29,832 nucleotides of DNA from Euryarchaeota archaeon UBA136 (GCA_002506485.1 DAXQ01000004.1:1-29832); one strand, 5' to 3'; shown: positions 17,093-25,535, numbered from the stretch's first letter. Numbers and translations: made by a program. The notes: a model not told the origin generated them from the letters alone.

Positions 17093-18508
17093 ATGACTAA
17101 TCGTGGATTATTAATTCTGCTACTTTCCACACTTTTTGTCACTTCAGGCTGCCTTGATGGTCTGAATCAGCAGGATGATAAAAATTTCTGGGGAGAGGAT
17201 TGTGAAGAGGTTGTAGACGCGAAATGTATTGCCGGACCAGCACCAGATTTTGCGTTGGTCGACCAGTTCAACAATCCAGTTAATATGTCTCACTTCGAGG
17301 GCAAGATCGTAGTTATCACATTTGTCTATACTCATTGTCCTGACGTATGTCCTGCCGTCACATATCAGATGAAAAAGTTGTCTGAGGAATTGGGCGATGA
17401 CTATAATGAATCGGTTGTATTTCTCAGCGTTACGGTAGATCCTGAGCGAGATACTCCTGAAAGACTCGCTTCCTTCGCATCCGATTACGATGCCTCATGG
17501 CAGTTTTTGACATCCACAGACGATTCTCCAGTAGGCGATATGGCATCAGTTTGGTATGACTATGGTATAGAGGTCATGATTGACGAAGAAGCTTGTGGAG
17601 GCAATGGCCACCATATGGAAGACTACGAAGGCTGCCATTGCAATCCAGGTTACATGCAGAATCCCTGGAACATAGATGATTGTATCGAGGACCCAGACCA
17701 TGACAAGAATGCCACTTTTGAAGAGGGTCTTGAATCAGATATAATCACGGCTCTCGATGTATGGTCAAGTGGCTTGGTTAATGATAGTCAGGCAATGGCG
17801 AGCATAGATATTCTGGTGTCCCAAGTATTTGGTTCAGAATGGGATTTAGTTGATATCAATGGTTCACAGCATTCATCTTCCACATATTATGAACAAAATC
17901 TGACCCTAATCGAGTTTTTCCATACCGACTGTTCACATTGCCAAAATCAGATTCCGGCATTGAAAGAATTCCATGCCGACCATTCTTCAAATATCAGTAT
18001 AGTTTCTGTGGGAGGATATGGTCTTGGAGGTGATATCGACAATGTGAGCACCATCTATGACTTTACCATCGAACACAACACAACTTGGCCTTACCTGTAT
18101 GATGAATCACACCAGTTGATGCAGATTTTTGGGATGAATAGTTATCCTAGTTGGGTATTACTTGAGGGCGATCAGATAGTTTCTCGTGCTTCCGGTTCCA
18201 AGAGTTATGAACAATTAGTGGGCTTGGTCGAGGATCGCTCTGAACCAGTAAATCTTAGTGAACAAATGAACCTGATACTGGAAAATCTAGAACACTGGGA
18301 GGCGAGTCACATGTCGGATGAAGAAATGATAGAAGTAATTGCCGCTGCCCTGAACTACGAGTTTGAGGAGGCGCCCGATGGAGACTACGGAGTCAGCCAC
18401 TCAGCCAAACTTTACATTATAGATCGGGATGGAAATATGCGGGTGGTCTGGCGCGGATATGACTGGACCTATGCCTCAATTTATCATGATGTCGTGATGC
18501 TTCTTTAG
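17093..18508 (+). CDS. Lipoprotein: Sco-type copper chaperone with nested thioredoxin domain
   Basis: A 471-residue exported protein. A signal peptide ends in a lipobox-like TSGC (Cys20). Residues about 45-165 are the N-terminal part of a Sco1/SenC domain: FVYTHCPDVCP (copper ligands Cys82, Cys86) and VDPERDTPERL. There follow a Cys/His-rich stretch (about 168-197, EGF-like spacing) and a complete thioredoxin-like domain, about 250-385, with Cys280-Ser-His-Cys283 and cis-Pro352. After a helical linker the Sco fold resumes: YGVSHSAKLYIIDRDG holds the expected late copper ligand His436. The inserted domain closely resembles the preceding gene (CQNQ-P-LKE and VGGYG blocks). Probable role: loading copper into CuA while keeping the subunit II or chaperone cysteines reduced. 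Confidence 0.9.
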   Translation: MTNRGLLILLLSTLFVTSGCLDGLNQQDDKNFWGEDCEEVVDAKCIAGPAPDFALVDQFNNPVNMSHFEGKIVVITFVYTHCPDVCPAVTYQMKKLSEELGDDYNESVVFLSVTVDPERDTPERLASFASDYDASWQFLTSTDDSPVGDMASVWYDYGIEVMIDEEACGGNGHHMEDYEGCHCNPGYMQNPWNIDDCIEDPDHDKNATFEEGLESDIITALDVWSSGLVNDSQAMASIDILVSQVFGSEWDLVDINGSQHSSSTYYEQNLTLIEFFHTDCSHCQNQIPALKEFHADHSSNISIVSVGGYGLGGDIDNVSTIYDFTIEHNTTWPYLYDESHQLMQIFGMNSYPSWVLLEGDQIVSRASGSKSYEQLVGLVEDRSEPVNLSEQMNLILENLEHWEASHMSDEEMIEVIAAALNYEFEEAPDGDYGVSHSAKLYIIDRDGNMRVVWRGYDWTYASIYHDVVMLL

Positions 18509-18547
18509 TTTAGTAAGCCCCATATACCCGCTTTTTCTGCAAGTTTC

Positions 18548-18991
18548 ATGACACTCCTAGCCTTTGGTGACAATGGTTTGGTTTTTTTCGACCATGATTT
18601 CAGTTACATAAGTATAATCTGTTCCTTCATCTCAATGTTCATTGGAATCGTAATGGCACAGTCAGGATTGGACAAAATATTCAATTGGGAAGGCGAACTC
18701 GAATTCATAACCGAGAAATTCTCTAAGACAGCTCTGTCCAATTTTTCCATAATGGGTCTTATTCAGGTCACGATTCTTGAAACGCTGTCAGGTTTGCTTT
18801 CTCTGTTTGGCTCTATCATGGTTTTGTTTTATGATGATGAATCATATGGGATAATCGGTCTAATCCTAGCAGCCGGTTCATTTAGTATTCTGATGGCAGG
18901 TCAGAGGATTTCAAAGGATTATGATGGAGCAGCCGCTCTGGTTTCTTATTTCCTTCTGACCATGATTGGTCTGTTTATGTATAGTAACTAG
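18548..18991 (+). CDS. DoxX-like small membrane protein
   Basis: A 147-residue protein with four hydrophobic segments. GIVMAQSGLDKIFNW, with a Gly and Lys near the end of the first segment, is reminiscent of DoxX/DoxD-type proteins, which often accompany thiol or quinone redox genes. The second half is weakly conserved, so the family is tentative. Its TAG overlaps the TAG of convergent cox4: the two stops share a CTAG palindrome at 18988-18991. The context of Sco, VKOR and oxidase genes suggests a respiratory role. Confidence 0.6.
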   Translation: MTLLAFGDNGLVFFDHDFSYISIICSFISMFIGIVMAQSGLDKIFNWEGELEFITEKFSKTALSNFSIMGLIQVTILETLSGLLSLFGSIMVLFYDDESYGIIGLILAAGSFSILMAGQRISKDYDGAAALVSYFLLTMIGLFMYSN

Positions 18992-19356
18992 AAACCACAG
19001 ATAGTTCGCAGGTCATCCACAGCGCCAGGTGACGTCAGTCCTACAGCTAAGAACAATACGATTAGGAAGAATACCGGAACCGCTGCGGTACGATTGACCA
19101 GCGGCGGATCCCATATCATATGCATAAAGAAGGAGCCGATGAACCATACTTTCACTGCAGCGATACCGAACAGGATAACCATCGTCACCTCGAATGAGAA
19201 TTCTTGGAGAATGGCCATCACTTCAACTATGGTGAAGAATACCAACCATGCGAAAACTTTCATGAACCCTTGAATCGGGCTCTCACCAGCATGTAACCAT
19301 CCTGGGAACGAGTGGTCGCCATGATGTTCGTTTTCGGTATCTTGTTCGTCTTTCAT
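18988..19356 (-). CDS. Cytochrome c oxidase subunit IV (caa3-type small subunit)
   Basis: A 122-residue membrane protein with a His/Asp-rich N-terminus (NEHHGDHSFPGW) and three hydrophobic segments. KVWFIGSFFMHMIWDPP matches the characteristic segment of prokaryotic COX4 (VKxxLVxxFFMHL type). It probably stabilises the catalytic subunits. It is the last gene of the first oxidase operon, 7 bases after coxC. Its stop codon overlaps that of the convergent DoxX-like gene. Confidence 0.88.
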   Translation of the reverse strand: MKDEQDTENEHHGDHSFPGWLHAGESPIQGFMKVFAWLVFFTIVEVMAILQEFSFEVTMVILFGIAAVKVWFIGSFFMHMIWDPPLVNRTAAVPVFFLIVLFLAVGLTSPGAVDDLRTICGF

Positions 19357-19363
19357 TTTTGCC

Positions 19364-20290
19364 TCAATACAGATAGAAGAATGGGAATACGAATACCCAA
19401 ACTACGTCCACGTAGTGCCAGTATAGACCGAATAGTTCGATCGTATCGTGATATTTCTCATTGTAACCTTCCTTATTGGCCTTGGCAATCAGATATCCCA
19501 ATGCCAGAAGTCCAACGAAAACGTGTGCCCCATGGATCCCTGTGGTAATGTAGAAAGTAGTCCCTTCCAGACTAGTATCCAGCCAGAATCCATGTTCGTA
19601 CTTTGGAGCAACACAATGATGGCCTATATCCTGCCCGGCAGTGACACTACAATGGTCACCCCAGAAGTGGCCGTTTTTCATTTCCCACCATTCATATGCT
19701 TTGAGAATCAGGAAAAGAGTCCCCAGAAAGAATGTGGCTATCAAGTATCTGGTCGCCGCCTTGGAATTGTTGTTCCTAGCTGCATAAAGAGCAAGGACCA
19801 CGGTCAGACTGCTCAGCAGCAGAGCAAACGTGTTTATCACTCCAAATATCAGATGAGAGCGTATAATATCAGCTGCAGGAACCCAACACGCCTCGAACTG
19901 TAGTCCACAATCAACTCCTATGGCTCCATAGTCCGGGAGGGCGGCCCTGTATCTCAGGTAAGCGCTCAGTAGGGTACTGAACACCATGACCTCGGTCAGA
20001 AGGAATATCCACATTCCGAACTTGCGTGTGGTTATGCTGGCCCAGAAGGGGTGATATCCTACAATCTCCACACCTTCCTCAGAATCCTGATCCCAATAGT
20101 CTTGCATCCACATCATGAATCCAGTAATCATCCCCGCAATTCCGAGAATGAAAACGAACCAGTAGCCAGTATCTCCTTCTTTATCTTCTCCACCGGCCGT
20201 TGCCATAATCAGCCCAAGGAACATCAGGGCGACAGCCACGCTGAATACGAGGGGTGCGGGAGTTCCATGATGTCCATGTTCTTCGCTCAT
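19364..20290 (-). CDS. coxC: Cytochrome c oxidase subunit III (first set)
   Basis: Membrane subunit that supports the proton uptake path of subunit I. At 308 residues it is longer than the short quinol-type form. The N-terminus is MSEEHGHH, followed by two additional hydrophobic segments before the core. The core shows KFGMWIFLLTEVMVFSTLL (with the membrane Glu), TTGIHGAHVFVGLLALGY and LYWHYVDVVWVFVFPFFYL, all subunit III hallmarks. An insertion with cysteines (GDHCSVTAGQDIGHHC) lies in an external loop. ATGA overlap with coxA gives coupled translation. Confidence 0.94.
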   Translation of the reverse strand: MSEEHGHHGTPAPLVFSVAVALMFLGLIMATAGGEDKEGDTGYWFVFILGIAGMITGFMMWMQDYWDQDSEEGVEIVGYHPFWASITTRKFGMWIFLLTEVMVFSTLLSAYLRYRAALPDYGAIGVDCGLQFEACWVPAADIIRSHLIFGVINTFALLLSSLTVVLALYAARNNNSKAATRYLIATFFLGTLFLILKAYEWWEMKNGHFWGDHCSVTAGQDIGHHCVAPKYEHGFWLDTSLEGTTFYITTGIHGAHVFVGLLALGYLIAKANKEGYNEKYHDTIELFGLYWHYVDVVWVFVFPFFYLY

Positions 20291-22536
20291 TCGGCTTCCT
20301 CGGCCAATTTAAGAGTTGGAATCTCTTTGAAACTGTTATGTGGTGGTGGTGAGGATGTGGCCCATTCAAGCGACCAACCATCCCATGGGTTATCACCGGC
20401 TTCTTCACCATATTTGAAAGAATAAATGAGATTATAGACTAATATGATTTGAGCAATACCAAATACGAATGCACCTATGCTAATCAATTGATTTAATTCA
20501 GTGAGCGAACTATCATAGCTAGCATACCTTCGAGGCATGCCAGCTAGTCCTACATGATGCATGGGGTAGAATGCTACATTGAAGGAGATAAAAGATAAGG
20601 TGAAATGAAGCAATCCTAATTTTTCACTCAACATCTTTCCAATCATTTTAGGGTACCAATAGTAAACTCCAGCTAGAAATGCAAACAATACGCCACCTAC
20701 TGCAACATAATGGAGGTGTCCAATCACAAAATAGGTGTCATGAAGTGCAATATCTAATGGAAGCATGGCAAGTATCACTCCCGTGATTCCACCTATTGTA
20801 AAAGTAAGGATGGTACCCAGAGCGAAGAGCATGGGGGTCTTAGTTACTATAGAACCACCAGTCATTGTAGCCAGCCAATTGAAAATTTTGATTCCTGTGG
20901 GTACTCCCACAAGCATAGTTGTTAGCATTACAGCAAATCTGAAAAACGGATCTGCGCCACTTGTGAACATGTGGTGGCCGTAGACAACGAACGAGATAAT
21001 CCCAATACTAGCCATTGCATATACCATTGAAGTGTAACCAAAGATTGGTCTTCGGGAGAATGTAGATGTAACCTCAGAGAGAATGCCAAAAGCAGGTAGA
21101 ATCAAGATGTAAACCTCAGGATGTCCGAAGTACCAGAACAAGTGCTGCCATAACACAGCATCACCACCCGCACTAATATCGAAGTAAAGAGTTCCAAATG
21201 TCCTGTCGGCCATCAGAAGAATAAGTGCTACTGTGAAAACAGGAATGGATAATAGTAGTAAGAATACAGTAATGAACATCGACCACGTGTAGAGTGGCAT
21301 TTTCATGAACGTCACACCTGGGGCTCTCATTCTTAATATAGTGGTTAGGAAATTAATCGCTGTCAACGTAGATGATGCGCCCAGCATTATCTGTCCAGCG
21401 ACCCAGAAATCCGTTCCTGGTTTGGTGGCAGTATCACCAGAGGAGTACGGAGCATAGCCAGTCCACCCTACATCTCCAGCACCGCCTGTGAAATAACCTG
21501 CATAAATCAATAGACCGCCTGTTGGCAGGAGCCAGTAACTCAATGCATTAAGTCTGGGGAAGGCCAGATCTCTTGCTCCTATCTGAAGAGGGACGAGATA
21601 GTTTGCAAATCCAAAGATAATGGGCATGGCAGCCATGAATATCATGGTGGTCCCGTGCATGGTGAAAGTGGAATTGTATTCCTGATCAGTCATGAAGTCA
21701 TTGTCAGCTTCGAAAAGCTGTACACGGAGTAGTAGAGCTAGAAAACCTGCGATAAAGAGAAAGATAAAGCCAGTGGATATGTATAATAGTCCGATGTATT
21801 TGTGATCAGTTGTAGTTAACCAAGGATAGATAGCCTTCCAAGCGTCTCTCAGGACTTCTTCAAATGCTTGTTCATTTGTTACCATCCGATTTCCAATGAC
21901 TACAACTCCCAAAGTTACAGCAAGGATTGTGAAGGCATAGATCATCTTCTGAGGAGTTGTTAATTCGACATGTTTATCAGAGATAGCAACAGCATTTACT
22001 CCCATGAGATCAAAACTGCCTGAATTCCAGCGGTCTGCATTGCTCGCTCCTCCATCTCCGTTAACAGAATTTCCGTATGCCGTGAACGTGACAATCACAT
22101 CATCTCTGTCTGGGGCAGTCCAACTAAAGTTCCATCCTCTGTAATCATTTCCTTCAGTGGTATGCGTTAAGTGTGTTTTATCAAATGGTTTTTGTACGCT
22201 AGTATCGTTTTCAAGCGGTTCTAGTATACCATGAGTTGCCGTGACAAAGAATCCACCATAATTTTCACCCCTTACGCCATCATTTGGTCCTCCGCTTATG
22301 TTCAATGTTAGCGTATAGGTCCCTCCAGCAGTAAAATTTTCTGGAAGTGTTAGTTCGATACTGACACTAGTTGTGACCTCTGGACCGTGACAGCTACAGC
22401 CGTTCGCTTCTACTGTACTGGTAGTCGAACCAGTAATGCCTGAAGATAACGCATCACCCGTTGGAAAAGCAGATAATGCCACCAGAATGGATATCAGAAA
22501 TCCGACACTCAGAATCTTGAGACTCTTATTGTTCAT
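20287..22536 (-). CDS. coxA: Heme-copper oxidase subunit I with N-terminal extracellular CxCH domain (first set)
   Basis: Catalytic subunit reducing O2 and pumping protons. It has 749 residues, about 200 more than usual. Residues 1-29 are a signal peptide. Residues about 44-183 form a Reeler/choice-of-anchor-like beta domain with Cys47-Ser-Cys49-His50 near its start and LTHTTEGND, WNFSWTAP and GNSVNGDGG blocks. A linking membrane helix spans 196-215. The oxidase core starts at about 238 (WLTTTDHKYIG). Its ligands are His294 and His610 (low-spin heme), His473-Tyr477 (HPEVY), His522-His523 (CuB) and His608 (high-spin heme). Proton paths are intact: Asp324 and Asn331, HPEVY Glu475, and K-channel Lys551 in VPTGIKIF. 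A1-type. Its start overlaps the coxB stop by one base (TAATG). Confidence 0.95.
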   Translation of the reverse strand: MNNKSLKILSVGFLISILVALSAFPTGDALSSGITGSTTSTVEANGCSCHGPEVTTSVSIELTLPENFTAGGTYTLTLNISGGPNDGVRGENYGGFFVTATHGILEPLENDTSVQKPFDKTHLTHTTEGNDYRGWNFSWTAPDRDDVIVTFTAYGNSVNGDGGASNADRWNSGSFDLMGVNAVAISDKHVELTTPQKMIYAFTILAVTLGVVVIGNRMVTNEQAFEEVLRDAWKAIYPWLTTTDHKYIGLLYISTGFIFLFIAGFLALLLRVQLFEADNDFMTDQEYNSTFTMHGTTMIFMAAMPIIFGFANYLVPLQIGARDLAFPRLNALSYWLLPTGGLLIYAGYFTGGAGDVGWTGYAPYSSGDTATKPGTDFWVAGQIMLGASSTLTAINFLTTILRMRAPGVTFMKMPLYTWSMFITVFLLLLSIPVFTVALILLMADRTFGTLYFDISAGGDAVLWQHLFWYFGHPEVYILILPAFGILSEVTSTFSRRPIFGYTSMVYAMASIGIISFVVYGHHMFTSGADPFFRFAVMLTTMLVGVPTGIKIFNWLATMTGGSIVTKTPMLFALGTILTFTIGGITGVILAMLPLDIALHDTYFVIGHLHYVAVGGVLFAFLAGVYYWYPKMIGKMLSEKLGLLHFTLSFISFNVAFYPMHHVGLAGMPRRYASYDSSLTELNQLISIGAFVFGIAQIILVYNLIYSFKYGEEAGDNPWDGWSLEWATSSPPPHNSFKEIPTLKLAEEAE

Positions 22537-23267
22537 TAAGCCTCCGTGATATAGATATTAGCCAGCATTCTGGAATGGCTTTCTCCACAATATTCAGCAC
22601 AGTACAAATTGTATTCTCCAGGATCGACTTGACCTGTATCTATCCAGACCAACGTCTCAATATTTGGTACAGCGTCATGCTTGACACCAATTTCAGGAAT
22701 GTAAAATGCGTGTAGGACATCATTGCTGTTGATATTAAAGCGCACCATACTATCATGCGGAAGCTCTAGACAGTCGTACGTAGTTATTTCGTTTTGCTGG
22801 CGAACGCCTGCTTCGTTCAATTCTCCGCATTTGGTAAAGTCTTCTGGAACTTCGTAATCATTGGGAAAATCGAAAGTCCACTGCCACTGGACTGCTGTTA
22901 CTTCGATAACGATGTCAACATCATCTTCTTCGGGTATGTCCCACAAATAATCTAAGGGTGCCAGTGAAATAAACGTTAACCATATCGCTAGAATCAGGGG
23001 CGCAATTGTCCAGGCTAATTCTATTTTAGCATCCCCTCTTTCATGAGGGAAAACACCTGCTTTCAGAGAATCTTTATGTTCAGGGTCACCTTCCTTGTGT
23101 CTGAAGTAGATTAGATTGTACGCCATCCACACAAAGACTATCAGTCCGACAATTAGGGACCATATGAAAACTTGCCAAACCAATCCGCCATATCCACCGC
23201 TAGTCCCACCAAAATCTTCCCAAAGAGCAGGGGTTTCAAAGTAAATCAGGTCATTAATCATTGACAT
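22536..23267 (-). CDS. coxB: Cytochrome c oxidase subunit II, CuA-type (first set)
   Basis: Electron entry subunit. Its 243 residues have two membrane helices (about 29-52 and 83-103) and an outer cupredoxin domain. The CuA ligands are complete: His186 in VLHAFYIP, and Cys223, Cys227, His231 and Met234 in CAEYCGESHSRM. The aromatic electron-entry motif AVQWQWTFDFP is intact, so the donor is a soluble or tethered one-electron protein, not quinol. An insertion around 140-167 carries two extra cysteines (147, 166) that could form a disulfide. No cytochrome c domain is fused. The ATG is preceded by GAGGT. It is probably the first gene of the coxB-coxA-coxC-cox4 transcript. Confidence 0.95.
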   Translation of the reverse strand: MSMINDLIYFETPALWEDFGGTSGGYGGLVWQVFIWSLIVGLIVFVWMAYNLIYFRHKEGDPEHKDSLKAGVFPHERGDAKIELAWTIAPLILAIWLTFISLAPLDYLWDIPEEDDVDIVIEVTAVQWQWTFDFPNDYEVPEDFTKCGELNEAGVRQQNEITTYDCLELPHDSMVRFNINSNDVLHAFYIPEIGVKHDAVPNIETLVWIDTGQVDPGEYNLYCAEYCGESHSRMLANIYITEA

Positions 23268-23312
23268 TTTGTTACCTCAAGAAAGTACGGTATTTTCTGC
23301 ATTTAAGATGGG

Positions 23313-23320
23313 TTTATAAA
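23313..23320 (-). promoter_or_regulatory. TATA-like box of the first oxidase operon
   Basis: TTTATAAA in the 73-nt gap between ctaB and coxB, 53 nt before the coxB ATG. It predicts a leader of about 27 nt that includes a GAGGT ribosome binding site, so coxB can be transcribed separately from ctaB. Confidence 0.5.
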
Positions 23321-23340
23321 GATACAATCCATCGGATTTT

Positions 23341-24279
23341 TTACGATAAGAATTGACTTAGGTTGATGTAATTCATCTCGTCTACAATCACTGTGATGAA
23401 TAGCATATACAGATATACGTTTGAATATTTGAATAGTTCCCAGGCATCATCTTCCTTCTTGCTGTTAAGGAGCACCCATGATTTGTAGACAAAGTATCCA
23501 GTTAGAGTCAGACCAATTATCAGGAAGAGTAATCCTAGTTCTCCTAAAACAATCATTGCTAAGTTTACAATAGTCAGTAAAATCGAATATCCCATTATGT
23601 GTCTTCTGGTAACGTCCTCACCTTTGACGACAGGTAGCATTGGAACGCCTGCCTGACCGTAATCTTTTCTCTTGGAGAGTGTCAGTGCCCAGAAGTGAGG
23701 AGGTGTCCAGACGAATATGACTGCTACCATGAGCCAGGGTAAAACAGAGTAAGCATCACCAGATGCAGCAGCCCATCCGATAAGTGGTGGCGTTGACCCA
23801 GAGATTCCTCCAATCACTATGTTCTGGGGCGTTCTCCGTTTGAGCATCATTGTATAAATACATACATAAAAAAAGGCACTAAAAGCAGTAATCAGACCTG
23901 CTTCCGTATTGGCTAACCTGGTCACAACTCCAATCCCCAATAGACATACTGTTAATCCAAAGCCCAGAGCATGATTTGGAGATATGTGGCCTGAGGGAAT
24001 AGGTCTATTTTCAGTTCTTTTCATAAGAGGATCAAGATCCCTTTCGTACCACATATTGATGGCCATCGACCCACCACTCGCTAAAGAGCCGCCAAACAGC
24101 ACTATGAAACAGGACCACAGACTATCCATGTAGTCTCTTCCTCGGTCGTAGCCTTCTCTAAGATCGTAGGTCAAAACACCGCAGACGGCGGTTGCCTGAA
24201 GCAACAAGACTACACGAGGCTTCATCAAAATTGCATATATCCTGATTAGGGAGGGCCTGTTTTCTGCCATTTCGCTCAT
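23341..24279 (-). CDS. ctaB: Protoheme IX farnesyltransferase (heme O synthase)
   Basis: UbiA-family membrane prenyltransferase that adds a farnesyl group to heme b, giving heme O, needed by A-type oxidases. The Mg-pyrophosphate motif is visible in NMWYERDLDPLMKRTENRP, with VWTPPHFWALTLSKRKDY in the second conserved loop, and some eight or nine hydrophobic segments. Lies upstream of the first oxidase operon on the same strand. Start: ATG 24279, 30 nt after a TATA-like CTTAAC at about 24309. GTG two codons upstream (24285) and ATG 24270 are alternatives. No heme A synthase (CtaA) is visible in this window. Confidence 0.94.
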   Translation of the reverse strand: MSEMAENRPSLIRIYAILMKPRVVLLLQATAVCGVLTYDLREGYDRGRDYMDSLWSCFIVLFGGSLASGGSMAINMWYERDLDPLMKRTENRPIPSGHISPNHALGFGLTVCLLGIGVVTRLANTEAGLITAFSAFFYVCIYTMMLKRRTPQNIVIGGISGSTPPLIGWAAASGDAYSVLPWLMVAVIFVWTPPHFWALTLSKRKDYGQAGVPMLPVVKGEDVTRRHIMGYSILLTIVNLAMIVLGELGLLFLIIGLTLTGYFVYKSWVLLNSKKEDDAWELFKYSNVYLYMLFITVIVDEMNYINLSQFLS

Positions 24280-24349
24280 TTTCACGCCGTACGTAACAGT
24301 CCAGTTAAGATGTCATGAAAAAGATAACAGTAACATTGTTACGGTAGCG

Positions 24350-24358
24350 CTTATTTAG
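24350..24358 (+). promoter_or_regulatory. TATA-like box of the 4-TM His protein gene
   Basis: CTTATTTAG beginning 29 nt before the ATG at 24379, the leaderless spacing seen elsewhere in the window. It is divergent from ctaB. Confidence 0.45.
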
Positions 24359-24378
24359 TAGAAGATAAACTGGATTCC

Positions 24379-24774
24379 ATGGCACTATTGTCCTATACAG
24401 TCTACAAGCTGATGCACATTTTCGGTGCATTTCTGATAGTCGCAGTCTATGCTGCGTTAGGTTTGTGGGCCATGAATGAACGTTCTCTTGAAGAGAACAA
24501 GTATGAAAAGCTTGGATTAGCAGCGCACGGGATAGGCTTGCTGTTGGTTGTTTTGGCAGGATTCGGAATGCTCGCCAGTTTGTACCCGGAAGACTCTCTG
24601 ATGAGTTTTGGTTGGGTACATGTCAAGCTAACTCTGTGGTTGATGTTGGGCGGAGGAATCACCTTATTGAGGAAAAAACCAGAACATGCCTCAACAATAC
24701 TCCTAGTAGCCCTGTTGGTCACTACTCTGGCGGCAGCCATTGGGGTCAATCACTATTCGTGGTTTGGCAACTGA
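24379..24774 (+). CDS. Four-TM membrane protein with conserved-looking histidines (SirB/CopD-like)
   Basis: A 131-residue protein of four hydrophobic helices. Histidines sit at or near helix positions: His13 (KLMHIFGAF), His50 (AAHGIGLLL) and His81 (WVHVKLTLW). This resembles small heme- or metal-linked membrane proteins of the SirB/CopD/HemJ type, but I cannot assign one family. It lies between ctaB and the V4R regulator, amid the two oxidase clusters, so a part in heme or copper handling is a reasonable guess. Leaderless promoter 29 nt upstream. Confidence 0.75.
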   Translation: MALLSYTVYKLMHIFGAFLIVAVYAALGLWAMNERSLEENKYEKLGLAAHGIGLLLVVLAGFGMLASLYPEDSLMSFGWVHVKLTLWLMLGGGITLLRKKPEHASTILLVALLVTTLAAAIGVNHYSWFGN

Positions 24775-24797
24775 AACGAGCCTTACAATTCCAAAAA

Positions 24798-25535
24798 TCA
24801 CGCGTTCTTGACGGAGAACAGGCAATGGTCGTGACCAGTTCCGTGACACACAAATTCCCTAACTTTCCATTTCTTCCCGGTTCTTTTACTAAGAATGGCC
24901 TCCATAATGCCCTCGTCCATGGCGCATAGAGGTCTCCCTACATCCGGAACCCCTCTACAGTCATAATTACTTTCGATTCTGATAACCAGTGGCCTCTTTT
25001 TCTGAATTTCCAGAGTTCCCATGTCATTTTCGGCCCAGAATTTAGCGATCACATTTAGTGTCTCAAGCATCTCACCATTGGTATTACCTAGTTCTTTCGA
25101 GATTTGATTTCCTATATCATGTCCAGTTTCCCTGAGCATTTCATCCAGAGAGAGACCCCATGACTCAATCACATATCTAAGAGATTTATTGATGTTTTCC
25201 ATCAGGTTTCCATTGCTTTCTAGACCTGTGCCAATTACTTTACGCATATGAGTCTTCAATTGCGTAGCAGGTTTTCCACCAGTTGCAACTAGTTCCCCTG
25301 TGAGGGTATAGATTTTCCTGCGACTGTCATTGACATCAACTTGAGAATTAATCATCCTCAAAGCCTCCAATTCCAGAAGATGCCTGGCAGTTGTTGATTG
25401 TGAACGCTGTATATTTTCCATTACTTCCTTTTGGGTCCTGCCTCTCTCCGTCAGTAAACTTAGAATCTGTTTCTTGATAGGACTAGAAATAGGCGTCAAA
25501 CCTTCGGACGTCGAATAGAGGTGGAAGTTGTTCAC
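24798..25535 (-). CDS. HTH-V4R transcription regulator, MsvR-like
   Basis: Predicted redox- or ligand-sensing DNA-binding protein. The N-terminal third is a winged helix of the ArsR kind (PIKKQILSLLTERGRTQKEV, then QSTTARHLLELEAL, with a wing at about DSRRKIYTLT). The C-terminal half is a V4R domain with the typical ending CHGTGHDHCLFSV. Counting from the upstream ATG 25550, cysteines lie at 198, 209, 235 and 243, an arrangement reminiscent of MsvR, the methanogen redox regulator. The ATG at 25550 lies only 8 nt from a strong TATA box, so the transcript would begin inside the frame. GTG 25535 fits a leaderless start better and is used here. Targets are unknown; the two flanking oxidase clusters are candidates. 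Confidence 0.85.
   Translation of the reverse strand: MNNFHLYSTSEGLTPISSPIKKQILSLLTERGRTQKEVMENIQRSQSTTARHLLELEALRMINSQVDVNDSRRKIYTLTGELVATGGKPATQLKTHMRKVIGTGLESNGNLMENINKSLRYVIESWGLSLDEMLRETGHDIGNQISKELGNTNGEMLETLNVIAKFWAENDMGTLEIQKKRPLVIRIESNYDCRGVPDVGRPLCAMDEGIMEAILSKRTGKKWKVREFVCHGTGHDHCLFSVKNA

Noticed and set aside
17093..18508. The Sco-thioredoxin gene as an artefact joining two genes
   Set aside because: The frame is continuous without an internal start or stop, and the Sco fold is split on both sides of the insert, which simple gene joining would not produce.
22387..22398. CxCH in the CoxA N-terminal domain and in the 28668-29282 protein as a c-type heme site
   Set aside because: Canonical heme c attachment needs CxxCH; here only one residue separates the cysteines in both proteins. 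I report it as a possible metal or redox site only.
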